Below are positions 43,747 through 52,874 of a DNA stretch of 64,000 nucleotides, in pieces (the first letter of the stretch is position 1; each line of letters starts with the position of its first letter). The DNA is from Rubeoparvulum massiliense. Lineage in GTDB: Bacteria; Bacillota; Bacilli; Rubeoparvulales; Rubeoparvulaceae. Location: contig NZ_CVPE01000005.1 in NCBI RefSeq assembly GCF_001049895.1, positions 248,001-312,000 on the forward strand, given 5' to 3'. The position numbers and the translations under genes are program-made. The notes beneath the pieces are model-generated. The model saw nothing but the letters and a program-made list of their open reading frames with translations, was not told the origin of the DNA and did no database searches.

Positions 43747-44745
43747 TTAACGAATTACTTTACTAAACAGATCATTACTATAATCACGAATATCAGTTAA
43801 ATTAAACATACTATATTTCTGCTTAATATCAGTGAAATACTGTGCAATTAATGCTTTATCAATTATTCGATCAGTTCCCTCATTTTCATTTAATCCATTT
43901 CTCGTCTCACGCCAAGGTTTTTCGGTATGAGCCATTTTTTCTAAAATTTTTCCGCTATAGCATCCAAAGTTTCTAATTACACTATCCAATACCTCTTTTT
44001 CAATATCACTTAAAATGATGTCATCATACTGGTTTGTACCTTCGTCAATTGGGTTATAACCATAATTTTTATATTTAAAGTAGATGTTTTTATATACTGG
44101 GCCATGTACCCATGCTTCACAATCATTATAAAAAAGGTACTCCCCAGTAAAAGCTTTATAAAAACCCTGTGAGAAGTACAGTAATTTTTGAAGAGCTAAT
44201 GGTGTTATATCCATGCTATTTGACAATAGATATTTAACAACATGATCAATTTTATCTTCAGCTTCAACTGTCACTGCTTCTGTTTTGATATTGAATAAGG
44301 CACTTTTACATTTTTCATATGCGATTCGCGTAATATTTTCTTTATTTCTTTCCAGAATCTCCTCCATATAATTTGGATCATGGAGAACTTTTCGAAGGAT
44401 ATCGGAATACAGCTTAGTTGGGATATCTCCGTTTAAATACCTCGTTATCGTCCCTTCTCCCCAACCTAACAGTAAGGAAAAAGGCCTTTTGCCAATATCG
44501 TATTTCCTAAGTATTTCTTCTACTTCAGATTGAAAAATTAGATCTTCCTTTTCTCGATAAGCTTTGTCAAGTGCAACTAAATTAGCATCTCTAAGTTCTG
44601 CGACAAATATCTCACTCCCGCATTCATTGCAGTATGCTTCCTTTCCCATGTATTCAATATTTTTTCCTTTAATCATTTTTTCTTTCTTTTCGCTACGAAT
44701 GGTGTATTCAACAATATCATGGCATTTTTCACAAAAACCCATCAT
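43747..44745 (-). CDS. Orphan antitoxin-like protein: zinc ribbon, HTH and Panacea (SocA/DUF4065) domains
   Basis: 332 residues. The N-terminus has two CxxC pairs (CEKC, CNEC) like MqsA. A helix-turn-helix follows (FSLLLGWGEGTITRYLNGDIPT, about 95-120). The C-terminal half is a Panacea domain (HVVKYLLSNSMDITPLALQKLLYFSQGFYKAFTG, CEAWVHGPVYKNIY). Panacea proteins act as antitoxins for many unrelated toxins and are usually adjacent to them. No small toxin gene is visible next to it: 223 bp upstream and 81 bp downstream contain only terminators. It may be a stand-alone regulator or have lost its toxin. Confidence 0.85.
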   Translation of the reverse strand: MMGFCEKCHDIVEYTIRSEKKEKMIKGKNIEYMGKEAYCNECGSEIFVAELRDANLVALDKAYREKEDLIFQSEVEEILRKYDIGKRPFSLLLGWGEGTITRYLNGDIPTKLYSDILRKVLHDPNYMEEILERNKENITRIAYEKCKSALFNIKTEAVTVEAEDKIDHVVKYLLSNSMDITPLALQKLLYFSQGFYKAFTGEYLFYNDCEAWVHGPVYKNIYFKYKNYGYNPIDEGTNQYDDIILSDIEKEVLDSVIRNFGCYSGKILEKMAHTEKPWRETRNGLNENEGTDRIIDKALIAQYFTDIKQKYSMFNLTDIRDYSNDLFSKVIR

Positions 44746-44872
44746 TTCATAGCCCCCCTTTCACGTAAACAGGCGTTTGATTGGTTTGTTACATTACCAT
44801 ATATTACACTAAATGTATCATGTTTCAATATAGAATGTACTTTTTAATACGTTTTATATCTAATTTCGTACA

Positions 44873-44907
44873 AAAAAACACTCTTATCTATGATGAGAGT
44901 GTTTTTT
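44873..44907. terminator. Bidirectional terminator
   Basis: AAAAAACACTCTTATC, 3-nt loop, GATGAGAGTGTTTTTT, with one G-T pair. It lies between the second degV and the Panacea gene. Confidence 0.85.
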
Positions 44908-44967
44908 GAATACGATTTTTGAATGAAGCAACAATTTATCCCTGTATTTACAATGATGAAACTGATA

Positions 44968-45825
44968 TTATCTCATATCTTGATTCGTATAGTAAGCGAT
45001 GCCGATTGCCCCTGGCCCCACATGGAGTCCAATCACAGGCCCAATGTCTGCGATACTGACCTGAATATTCAGCTTCTCCTGTAGCTGATTCGCTAACGCC
45101 TTCGCTTTATCATAGCAATGGATATGATGAACAACGACCTCATTCAAGCCATAGTCTTGATGGTCTAATAAGAGTTGGTCGATCATGGTCATGATAGCCT
45201 TCTGCTGTGTTCGTACTTTTTTTACAAGGGCTGTCTTGCCGTTTTCAACAGTAAGGATGGGAATGATTTTGAGGAAATTTCCGATTAATGCACTAGCTCC
45301 GCCGATTCTTCCACCTTTTTTAAGATATTCGAGATTCTCTGGAATAAAGAGAAACCGGCTTCGTCTGATGATCTCCTCTGCTTTTTCCTTCACCACATCT
45401 AGCATGTTGCCTAATTGTGCTGCTTTGGCTGCAACAATGGCTGCAAACCCTAACTGCATACAATTAGAACGAGAATCCACGATCTCAATCTTGGCATCGG
45501 GGTAATCCTCGAGGATCATCTCTTTCACATGGCATGCAGTGGAATAGGTCCCACTCATATCTGAGGAGATAAAGATGCCAAGCAGATTATCACCCTGGGC
45601 AACCACCTCTTCCATCTCATGATAGAGATCGCCAATGGATGGCTGGGAGGAGTTCGGAATGCCCTTCTGCTCCATCTTAGTATAAAAGTCATGGTTTTCG
45701 ATCTCCATTTCCTTCATATCCTCATCCTTAAAAGAGACATGGAGTGAAACCACCCTGATATCCAACATCTCTCTAATCTCTTTTGGGATGTAGCTTGTAC
45801 TATCTGTGAGAATTTTTACCGTCAT
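44968..45825 (-). CDS. DegV-family fatty-acid-binding protein (second copy)
   Basis: 285 residues from ATG 45825 (AAGGGAGAGAG upstream). VKILTDSTSYIPKEI, NSSQPSIGDLYHEM, SSDMSGTYSTA and GPVIGLHVGPGAIGIAY mark the family. About the same length as the degV copy near comFA and clearly paralogous. A fatty-acid carrier for the FakA kinase is the known role of relatives. It stands alone between two terminator-bearing gaps. Confidence 0.9.
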   Translation of the reverse strand: MTVKILTDSTSYIPKEIREMLDIRVVSLHVSFKDEDMKEMEIENHDFYTKMEQKGIPNSSQPSIGDLYHEMEEVVAQGDNLLGIFISSDMSGTYSTACHVKEMILEDYPDAKIEIVDSRSNCMQLGFAAIVAAKAAQLGNMLDVVKEKAEEIIRRSRFLFIPENLEYLKKGGRIGGASALIGNFLKIIPILTVENGKTALVKKVRTQQKAIMTMIDQLLLDHQDYGLNEVVVHHIHCYDKAKALANQLQEKLNIQVSIADIGPVIGLHVGPGAIGIAYYTNQDMR

Positions 45826-46127
45826 ACATCTCTCTCCCTTTACCATAATCTACCCGCTCAATGCTGATATATTAACTATATCACAAGATAAATGATGATC
45901 GCTCTATTAACACTTTCGAAGAAATGAATGGTTGGTGACCACAACCATCTCCATCAGATCCTGGTAATATTCATAATGACATATAATGAATTGGAGGCTA
46001 TAGTAAAAATATACTATTGTTCCTTACCTATAATTGATTCTAAAGGATTATATTGAAGAGATTTTGCTACTTCCTACAAAGAATAAATCCGTATTGCTAT
46101 GGTGTATGGAAAAAGGAGAAATGGTTA

Positions 46128-47423
46128 ATGAAAAAAGTATCTGCTGTAATTATTGTATTACTATTGTTATCATCAATCATTCCAGCTCATATTATTGAGG
46201 CTTCCGACATTGGTGTTGTTTCTGATATAAAAACCCATTGGGCGAAGGATACGGTTAATATGGCGATAACCCAAGGTTGGGTGAATGGGTATGAGGACCA
46301 CACCTTTAAGCCAAACCGTAGTGTAAGTCGCCAGGAATTTATCAAGATCATCATTAGTGCACTAGGGTATCAAGTCAATGTTTCTGGTGCGGACTGGTAT
46401 GTTCCCTACGTGGAAAAAGCACTTCATGATCGATTGATTACTCAAGACTATTACGAGCAGTTGCAGAATGTATCGTTTGGAAGAGGGCATATCACCCGAG
46501 GTGAGGTTACACAGATTGCGTATTTAGCCTATGCGCAACGTGTAGATGTAGTCTCAGCTCCACAGAGTACCCCTTCATTTAAGGATACGATTCCAAACCA
46601 TTTAACGACTGCAGTAGCCACCTTGGTCAACGCGGGTGTGATTACTGGCTACCCTGATAATACCTTCAAATATGCACAAGGGATTACGCGTGCGGAAACT
46701 GTCGTTGTCATTGAAAGGCTGCTCAAGCTGGTTGATGGAGATGAACCAGCAAAAGACGGGATTAGCATTAATGAAATGATGTCTACCATTGCGGATACGA
46801 TTCCACTCACGGTGGACATTATTGAGAAGTCAGGCATCAAGGAGAAGTCCGGCAAAGAAGTGGCTACCATGGATGATTTTTACCGTGTGGTAGGTGCCTA
46901 CTTTGGATTTGATAAAACGTATGAGCCCAAATACGTGGCGCGTGTGCCTAAACTAATAACCCCTGATGAAGTGATAGCATACCAAGGCGAAAATGGATTA
47001 AGTAAAGACTATATGAAAAATAAACTTCAGAAGGTAAAACAAATAATCGCTAAGCAGAAGGTGTTGGAGCCTGTTATTGAAAAGATTGAGAAGTCTTTCT
47101 ATAACGAAAAAGGTAAAATTCATGTAGAAATACTCGGAAATGATCGAGAGAAATATGATCTCTATGCCTTTGTTCAATGGACTGGTGGAGAATGGATTGG
47201 CCAATCTTTATATGAGGGTTTTGAAGATGGAGTTGTTGATTTTGAACAGCAATATGGTGAAGTTACCATTGTTATTACAGATATCTCCGGTGAATCACAT
47301 TATTACAAAATGTATAGAGTAACACTGCCAGGAGGTAGTATAGAAGATGTTACTCGTGAGGATGCCATTCAAGTTTATATGAATCAAAAAAAATCATTTG
47401 AAAAACTTCAAATAATAAGGTGA
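46128..47423 (+). CDS. SLH-domain surface protein
   Basis: 431 residues from ATG 46128 (AAGGAG upstream; a longer frame to 46053 lacks a ribosome site). Signal peptide MKKVSAVIIVLLLLSSIIPA. Three SLH units: VVSDIKTHWAKDTVNMAITQGWVNGYEDH, a degenerate second, and FKDTIPNHLTTAVATLVNAGVITGYPDN. The C-terminal 200 residues have no recognised domain. A TATAAT stands at 46029-46034, but its -35 is poor. Confidence 0.88.
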   Translation: MKKVSAVIIVLLLLSSIIPAHIIEASDIGVVSDIKTHWAKDTVNMAITQGWVNGYEDHTFKPNRSVSRQEFIKIIISALGYQVNVSGADWYVPYVEKALHDRLITQDYYEQLQNVSFGRGHITRGEVTQIAYLAYAQRVDVVSAPQSTPSFKDTIPNHLTTAVATLVNAGVITGYPDNTFKYAQGITRAETVVVIERLLKLVDGDEPAKDGISINEMMSTIADTIPLTVDIIEKSGIKEKSGKEVATMDDFYRVVGAYFGFDKTYEPKYVARVPKLITPDEVIAYQGENGLSKDYMKNKLQKVKQIIAKQKVLEPVIEKIEKSFYNEKGKIHVEILGNDREKYDLYAFVQWTGGEWIGQSLYEGFEDGVVDFEQQYGEVTIVITDISGESHYYKMYRVTLPGGSIEDVTREDAIQVYMNQKKSFEKLQIIR

Positions 47424-47427
47424 TGAA

Positions 47428-47565
47428 GTGAAAAGTAAATTTATCAAAACATGTTTATTAATTGTCATTTTTTTAAATTATGCAATTCCACTAAATTTAT
47501 TTGCTTTTTACAATGACCAAAAAGTCAAGGTAGGTTTTCCTAATAGGATTACTTATGATATGTAA
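47428..47565 (+). CDS. Short secreted-type frame, probably a gene remnant
   Basis: GTG at 47428, 4 bp after the SLH gene stop, opens 45 residues with a signal-peptide-like start (KFIKTCLLIVIFLNYAIPLNLFA). After the TAA at 47563 the same frame stays open for 36 more codons (HWEGRLITHRGSEKVYTSMNG) to 47676. A further short frame with its own ATG lies at about 47701-47760. This looks like a decayed secreted-protein gene rather than a functional 45-residue product. Nothing else was seen between 47761 and 47891. Confidence 0.4.
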   Translation: MKSKFIKTCLLIVIFLNYAIPLNLFAFYNDQKVKVGFPNRITYDM

Positions 47566-47891
47566 GTCCTTCACTGGGAAGGTCGATTAATTACTCACCG
47601 TGGAAGCGAGAAAGTCTATACCTCCATGAATGGTCACTCTAAACAAGTGGGCAATCTATTTCACTTCAGAACGTAGAGAGAAAAATATGGGAGAAGATCA
47701 ATGAAAAGTCATAAAGAAGACTTGGATCAGGTGGAGTTTTATACTTCATCTGAACCTTAGTCGCCCTTATTTCAAAGCTTGGCGGCACTTTACTCCCACC
47801 TAGAGGGGGAGTATTAGTAAAGCCACTAAGATAAAATTGAACTCCTCCCTACGGTATAAATATCGTAGAACCATCTATCGCATTTAAGCTT

Positions 47892-47919
47892 GTAGCTCTC
47901 AAATGAGTGCTACTTTTTT
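47892..47919 (+). terminator. Terminator after the SLH gene and its remnant
   Basis: GTAGC-T-CTC, loop AAAT, GAG-T-GCTAC, then TTTTTTA. Confidence 0.75.
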
Positions 47920-47992
47920 ATTCCCAGCCTTTTTCTACCTCCCCCATAGTCATGAAATCCTCCTCAAAAAAATAAAAATAGAATAAATCTAG

Positions 47993-48021
47993 TTGACAAA
48001 TTTCCTTTATTGCTTTATCAT
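47993..48021 (+). promoter_or_regulatory. Strong promoter of the amino-acid ABC operon
   Basis: TTGACA (47993-47998), 17-bp spacer, TATCAT (48016-48021): near-consensus for the housekeeping sigma factor. The -10 lies inside the palindrome described next. Confidence 0.8.
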
Positions 48022-48040
48022 ACTAAAGTAATAAAGGAAA
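48001..48040. promoter_or_regulatory. 40-bp palindromic operator over the amino-acid ABC promoter
   Basis: TTTCCTTTATTGCTTTA (48001-48017), 6-bp centre, TAAAGTAATAAAGGAAA (48024-48040): 16 of 17 positions per arm are symmetrical. It covers the -10 box and the start site, so a bound dimer or tetramer would block transcription. The regulator is not in the window; an amino-acid or sulphur repressor is likely. Confidence 0.75.
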
Positions 48041-48099
48041 TAAACCAATATTCCGAGATACAAGGTTAAATAATCACTGATAAAAAGGAGAGGTCAAAC

Positions 48100-48906
48100 A
48101 TGATGAAAAAAGTTAAAACAACGATCATTGGCACACTAGTATTCCTCGTAAGTATGATTGGCTTAGCAGGCTGTTCTTCCGATAAAGCTACAGAGGATAC
48201 ATTCCCTAAGATTAAAGAAAAAGGTCAAATCGTCATGGGCCTTGATGATACATTTGCACCTATGGGCTTCCGTGATGCGAATAATGAAATTGTTGGCTTT
48301 GATGTGGATCTAGCCAAGGAAGTGTTCAAGCGGATCGGTCTAGAGGTGAAGTTCCAGCCTATTGATTGGGCGATGAAGGAATCTGAATTGAATGCCGGCA
48401 ACATCGATTTAATCTGGAACGGTTACTCCATTACCGAGGAACGAAAAGAGAAAGTAGCATTCTCTACCCCTTACCTCGAAAATAGTCAGATTATCATTAC
48501 GCTTGCAGGTTCTGATATCAACACTAAACAAGACCTTGCAGGGAAAAAGGTGGCTGCCCAGAGCGGTTCCAGTGCCGTGGATGCGATGAATACCGAGCCT
48601 GAACTAGTCAGTGCTTTTGCTGGTGGAGAGCCGATCGTATTCGATACCAATAATGAAGCTTTCTTGGATTTGGAAGCAGGACGGGCAGATGCAGTGGTAG
48701 CTGATGAGGTCTTAGCTCGTTACTATATTAAGCAACGTGGAGAAGATCAATTCAAGGTACTAGAAGAGGACTTTGGAAAAGAAGAGTATGGAATCGGCAT
48801 GAGAAAAGGTGACAAGCAATTAGTAGAACTCGTGAATCAAGCCTTAGCTGAAATGAAGCAAGATGGCTCCTATGATAAGATTTATCAAAAATGGTTCGCC
48901 AAATAA
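48100..48906 (+). CDS. Amino-acid ABC transporter substrate-binding lipoprotein
   Basis: 268 residues. Lipoprotein signal ending LAGC; family-3 binding domain with KGQIVMGLDDTFAPMGFRDANNEIVGFDVDLAKEV, WNGYSITEERKEKVAFSTPYLEN and ADAVVADEVLARYY. The carboxylate and amino contacts expected of polar amino-acid binders are present in general form, but the specific substrate (cystine, glutamine, arginine or another) cannot be read. AGGAGAGG precedes the ATG. First gene of a three-gene operon. Confidence 0.93.
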   Translation: MMKKVKTTIIGTLVFLVSMIGLAGCSSDKATEDTFPKIKEKGQIVMGLDDTFAPMGFRDANNEIVGFDVDLAKEVFKRIGLEVKFQPIDWAMKESELNAGNIDLIWNGYSITEERKEKVAFSTPYLENSQIIITLAGSDINTKQDLAGKKVAAQSGSSAVDAMNTEPELVSAFAGGEPIVFDTNNEAFLDLEAGRADAVVADEVLARYYIKQRGEDQFKVLEEDFGKEEYGIGMRKGDKQLVELVNQALAEMKQDGSYDKIYQKWFAK

Positions 48907-48990
48907 GAAGAGCATCACAGGGAGTTGCACAATGAAGTATTGATGAAGTGCTGAAACTCTATTAATTATGTAGATAAAGGGTTGTGATCG

Positions 48991-49635
48991 ATGATGGACT
49001 ATATCATCACACTGATGCCTGCATTGCTATCTGGACTAGTGACCACCTTACAGGTGTTCTTTATCACACTAGTCCTTTCCATCCCTTTAGGGATCCTCGT
49101 AGCGATAGGTAGGCTCTCCAAATTTAAACCACTGGTAGCTCTGCTGCAATTCTATATCTGGATCATGCGGGGTACACCACTGCTGTTGCAAATCGTCTTC
49201 ATCTTCTTTGGCTTACCGATTGTGGGCATTACCGTTGAGCGTTTTCCTGCCGTTATCGTTGCCTTCTCTCTCAACTATGCTGCCTATTTCGGTGAAATCT
49301 TCCGAGGCGGTATTGCCGCTATTGATAAAGGACAGTATGAAGCAGCGAAAGTGCTGGGTTTTACACCGACAAAGACCTTCTTCAAGATCATCCTGCCGCA
49401 AATGATGAAGATCGTCCTACCCTCCGTCGCCAATGAAGTGATCACCCTGGTAAAGGATACGGCTTTGGTCTATGTGGTGGGCCTCGGTGATCTCTTACGT
49501 GCTGGGAAAATCGCTTCCAACCGTGATGCCTCATTGACACCGCTCGTGATGGTGGGCATCTTTTACTTAGGGCTAACGGCAATCCTAACCAGTCTCTTTA
49601 AAAAGCTAGAGAAACGACATGCCTATTATCAATGA
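48991..49635 (+). CDS. Amino-acid ABC transporter permease
   Basis: 214 residues, about five helices, His/Glu/Gln/Arg permease family. The opening LLSGLVTTLQVFFITLVLSIPLGIL and the EAA loop QYEAAKVLGFTPTKTFFKIILPQM are diagnostic. The gap of 84 bp after the binding-protein gene has no terminator. It works with the ATPase that starts 25 bp later. Confidence 0.94.
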   Translation: MMDYIITLMPALLSGLVTTLQVFFITLVLSIPLGILVAIGRLSKFKPLVALLQFYIWIMRGTPLLLQIVFIFFGLPIVGITVERFPAVIVAFSLNYAAYFGEIFRGGIAAIDKGQYEAAKVLGFTPTKTFFKIILPQMMKIVLPSVANEVITLVKDTALVYVVGLGDLLRAGKIASNRDASLTPLVMVGIFYLGLTAILTSLFKKLEKRHAYYQ

Positions 49636-49659
49636 TATTGAATGAAGGGAACGAGGAGC

Positions 49660-50406
49660 ATGACACTCAAGGTAGAGGGATTATCAAAGAGCTTCGATGG
49701 GAAGCCAGTCCTACAAAATATTAACTTCCAATTAGCGACTGGGGAGATCCTCGCCATCTTAGGACGATCGGGGGCAGGCAAGACCACCCTACTCCGTTGC
49801 ATCAATCACCTTGAAAAGTGTGACCGAGGCACGGTTCAGATCGCAGGTATGGATCTATGTCGAGATGAAGCGGGTCATAGTGTCTATGCCAAGTCTGCTC
49901 AGCTGCGGAAGATTCGGAAGGAGATCGGCTTGGTTTTTCAAAACTTCAATCTCTTCCCCCATATGTCCGTGCTAGAGAATATTACAGCAGCTCCTATTCA
50001 CTCGTATGGAATCTCGAAGCAAGCTGCGACGACGAAAGCAATAGAACTACTAGAGATGCTAGAGTTGTCCGATAAGGCAGACGCCTATCCTTACCAACTA
50101 TCAGGGGGACAGCGACAACGGGTGGCCATCGCGCGGGCCTGTGCCTTAGAGCCGAAGATTATGAGCCTGGATGAGCCTACCTCCGCTCTCGATCCTGAGC
50201 TCAGAGAAGGCATCGCCTTAACCATTGAACGTTTAGCTGCAACCGGCATGGGGATTCTTCTTATCACCCATGATATGAACTTTGCCAAGCGGGTGGCGCA
50301 GCGCGTGATCTTTATGGAAGATGGTCGAATCATTGAAGAGGGGAGTAATGAGGAGTTCTTTGGGAATATGGAGAATGAGCGAGTGAAGCGATTTGTGGGG
50401 GTGTGA
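49660..50406 (+). CDS. Amino-acid ABC transporter ATP-binding protein
   Basis: 248 residues from ATG 49660 (an upstream in-frame ATG at 49642 has no ribosome site). Walker A GRSGAGKTT, Q-loop VFQNFNLFPHMSVLEN, signature LSGGQRQRVAIARACA, Walker B KIMSLDEPTSALDPEL. GlnQ-type. The stop codon lies inside the terminator hairpin at 50398-50427. Confidence 0.94.
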   Translation: MTLKVEGLSKSFDGKPVLQNINFQLATGEILAILGRSGAGKTTLLRCINHLEKCDRGTVQIAGMDLCRDEAGHSVYAKSAQLRKIRKEIGLVFQNFNLFPHMSVLENITAAPIHSYGISKQAATTKAIELLEMLELSDKADAYPYQLSGGQRQRVAIARACALEPKIMSLDEPTSALDPELREGIALTIERLAATGMGILLITHDMNFAKRVAQRVIFMEDGRIIEEGSNEEFFGNMENERVKRFVGV

Positions 50407-50427
50407 GTTTACACCCCTATATTTTTA
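50398..50427 (+). terminator. Terminator of the amino-acid ABC operon
   Basis: GGGGTGT, loop GAGTTT, ACACCCC, then TATATTTTT. It includes the TGA stop of the ATPase gene. Confidence 0.8.
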
Positions 50428-50457
50428 CGGAGTGATTTCTTTAAGCTTGTTACCTTC

Positions 50458-51186
50458 TTAAGATTCAATAGTAGAGGAAGATAATTGAATAAATTCAAAA
50501 AGCAATGGTACATTTGTATACCGATGTAAGGAAGCTAAACCTTGTTCAACCTGTTGCCAGCTCTCTAAATATTTCACCCCATAATCATCACTACTAGAAC
50601 TAGGAATGTATTCTCTTAAAAAATCCTCTACCGGTACCTCCAAATCATCCAAAAATCTTTCTACATCTGAAATCTTCGTTTCTTCATTTGGATTCGGTTC
50701 ATTAAACAATGCATGCTCCAAGTTTCTTGAAAAATAGTATATTCTATAATCAATTTTATTCTCAAGTATTTTAGATGAGGTTTTCATTATTTTTACATTA
50801 CGGCTTTTTTGCTCATTTCTCTCAATTATACGTCTCTTTTGCTCTTCATCAATAACACATATATTATCCTGGCAGTACAAAGTTTTGGTCCCCTGATTTA
50901 CATCAATTTTAATATTTCCTTCCGGAATAAAGCATCCATCAGTATCAATAATCTGTAAGACTGCCAAGATATCCTCAGGTTTAAATTTATACTTGTTCAT
51001 ATATTTTTTTACAGTTTCACCTACAATCGCCTTGATTGAGCGCTGTCTATTACGAAAATCACTGAACATATCACCACCCTGAATATAAAAACGGATCTTG
51101 TGATTTTCAAAGAGCTCCCGTAAGCGATCGATTAATAGGACTTCTTCACATGGACCTTCAACAATCAATAAAACCGCTTTATTCAT
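50458..51186 (-). CDS. TOPRIM-domain protein, probable nuclease partner of the AAA ATPase
   Basis: 242 residues from ATG 51186, which overlaps the stop of the upstream ATPase gene by 8 bp. The N-terminus AVLLIVEGPCEEVLLIDRL gives the TOPRIM glutamate (E10), and IIDTDG gives the metal-binding D81 and D83. The C-terminal half is helical and unrecognised. AAA plus TOPRIM operons include OLD, PARIS (AriA/AriB), Gabija and related anti-phage systems, where the TOPRIM part cuts nucleic acid. The exact family cannot be settled by eye. Confidence 0.78.
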   Translation of the reverse strand: MNKAVLLIVEGPCEEVLLIDRLRELFENHKIRFYIQGGDMFSDFRNRQRSIKAIVGETVKKYMNKYKFKPEDILAVLQIIDTDGCFIPEGNIKIDVNQGTKTLYCQDNICVIDEEQKRRIIERNEQKSRNVKIMKTSSKILENKIDYRIYYFSRNLEHALFNEPNPNEETKISDVERFLDDLEVPVEDFLREYIPSSSSDDYGVKYLESWQQVEQGLASLHRYTNVPLLFEFIQLSSSTIES

Positions 51187-52540
51187 GGCTTTCACCGTTT
51201 GATTCTCCTGCTTTTCTAAAGGCTCTTTTAATATCATAGAGATTAGTTTCAGCATAAATCTCTTCGTCTTGGCCACCTAACTGTATAGCACGTAGATAAA
51301 TATCTCGTGCATTACTTAATTTTTTCACACCCTTTAATTGGAGATAACGATTATTTTCATTTGGTGTTGTAAACCATAAATTGCGAATCGGTAGCACTTC
51401 TAAAATACGTAAATTATGCGATGTGAAAAGCAGTTGTCCCTTTCCATTGTCATGTAATACTTCTAATAACTCTCCAAGTAGATATTCAAAAATTCCAGCA
51501 TCAAGTTCATCAACCACAACGCATGCATTTGAGTTATTATAAACAGCAATGAGTGTACTCAAAATAGAGATGATTTTCAAAATTCCTTCAGACTCACTTC
51601 TGAGGGGAAGCTCAATTTCTCCCCTTTTAGAGAGGAACTCAAACCTTATGCCTTCCTTTCCATCACTTAACTTTTGAGTATTAATCTCTCTAATCTTTAT
51701 TTGAAGACCTGGAATAATTGTCTGTAAAACAATGTTAGTCTGAGTAATCACATCTTTAATAACTCTATATACATGTAATGGTAATACCATCGTGTCCTGC
51801 ATTTCATAGGGAATATTACCACGTTTATTTTCTAAGTGAATACTAAAGGGCATAATAATATTCGCAACAAGAAGACCATATTGTACAGTATCGATAACAT
51901 GTAAATCCCGATTAAAATCAACTGATAGATTTTTGATAATTTCAGCCTCAATTTCATTAAAGAAATCCTTTAACACTTCTTGTAGTTCTTCTCTAAACAC
52001 AAAAGAAGTATAGCTCGTTGCAGCCATTTTGTTTGCGACCATGCATGTGACTCTTTCTGATTCATTCATTTCATTGACTGATTTATTGCGAATGGAGATT
52101 TGGTTCTTATTTTTAGATATTAGTACTTTGAATCGCTTATTCTTCTCATTTTCACGATAAGATATCTCCTCTTTCATTACTTGTAGTCGTTCTTCCCCAG
52201 CCATTAAAGATGTATGGTAATGTACATAGAACTCACCATATTGATTCTTTACGAGAAATTTAAACATCAATCCAATGAATTCTTCATTTAAATATAGTAA
52301 ATTATCCGTCAACTTAGGCAATATAAATTGATCCTTGTTAGATAGCTTCGCAGATAGCAAGATTTTCAACAAATTAAATGCATCAACAACACTTGTTTTT
52401 CCAGAGCCATTTTGTCCATAAAATCCAATAATATCTGCCTTATCCATATGAGCAAAATTAGAATTTGTATGGAAGGATCCTTTTTTAACATTTTTCAGGT
52501 TAGTAATTTCTACTTCATAAACCCTGACAACAGTTGTCAT
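51179..52540 (-). CDS. AAA-family (ABC-like) ATPase of a probable defence pair
   Basis: 453 residues from ATG 52540 with GGGGGG upstream. Walker A GFYGQNGSGKTS (about 40-50), Walker B ACVVVDELDAG (about 365), and a switch histidine in LLFTSHNLRILE. The middle 250 residues are family-specific. This RecF/SMC-like head without coiled coil is typical of AAA_15/AAA_21 proteins in OLD- and PARIS-type systems. AT-rich codon use differs from the neighbouring transporter, which suggests acquisition. It is translationally coupled to the TOPRIM gene. Confidence 0.82.
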   Translation of the reverse strand: MTTVVRVYEVEITNLKNVKKGSFHTNSNFAHMDKADIIGFYGQNGSGKTSVVDAFNLLKILLSAKLSNKDQFILPKLTDNLLYLNEEFIGLMFKFLVKNQYGEFYVHYHTSLMAGEERLQVMKEEISYRENEKNKRFKVLISKNKNQISIRNKSVNEMNESERVTCMVANKMAATSYTSFVFREELQEVLKDFFNEIEAEIIKNLSVDFNRDLHVIDTVQYGLLVANIIMPFSIHLENKRGNIPYEMQDTMVLPLHVYRVIKDVITQTNIVLQTIIPGLQIKIREINTQKLSDGKEGIRFEFLSKRGEIELPLRSESEGILKIISILSTLIAVYNNSNACVVVDELDAGIFEYLLGELLEVLHDNGKGQLLFTSHNLRILEVLPIRNLWFTTPNENNRYLQLKGVKKLSNARDIYLRAIQLGGQDEEIYAETNLYDIKRAFRKAGESNGESHE

Positions 52541-52874
52541 CACTATCCCCCCTCATATCTTTTATTAATCATTTTATTTTTTACTTCGTTTTTGGTTAGT
52601 GGAATTACAAAATTCAATCTGTAATGAATTCATTTTTTACTGGCACATTCCTATGTTCAATACTTAATTTGAGTATATCACACTGAAATGTTGTTATAAA
52701 TATTTTTGATAAATTATTTCCTTTTTTTATATTTATATAATGTATTTTTATATTTCATATATAAATATCGTCATTATTTACGACTTTTATACATATATTA
52801 GATCATTCCATTTAACAACTAATAACCAATATCCTACAATATTATTGATATCTTAAGAAAGGACTGATGATAAC
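52541..52874. other. AT-rich intergenic region
   Basis: 334 bp between the divergent ATPase and DUF1643-like genes, very rich in A and T. It must hold both promoters. I saw no repeat, hairpin or RNA gene that I could defend. Confidence 0.5.
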
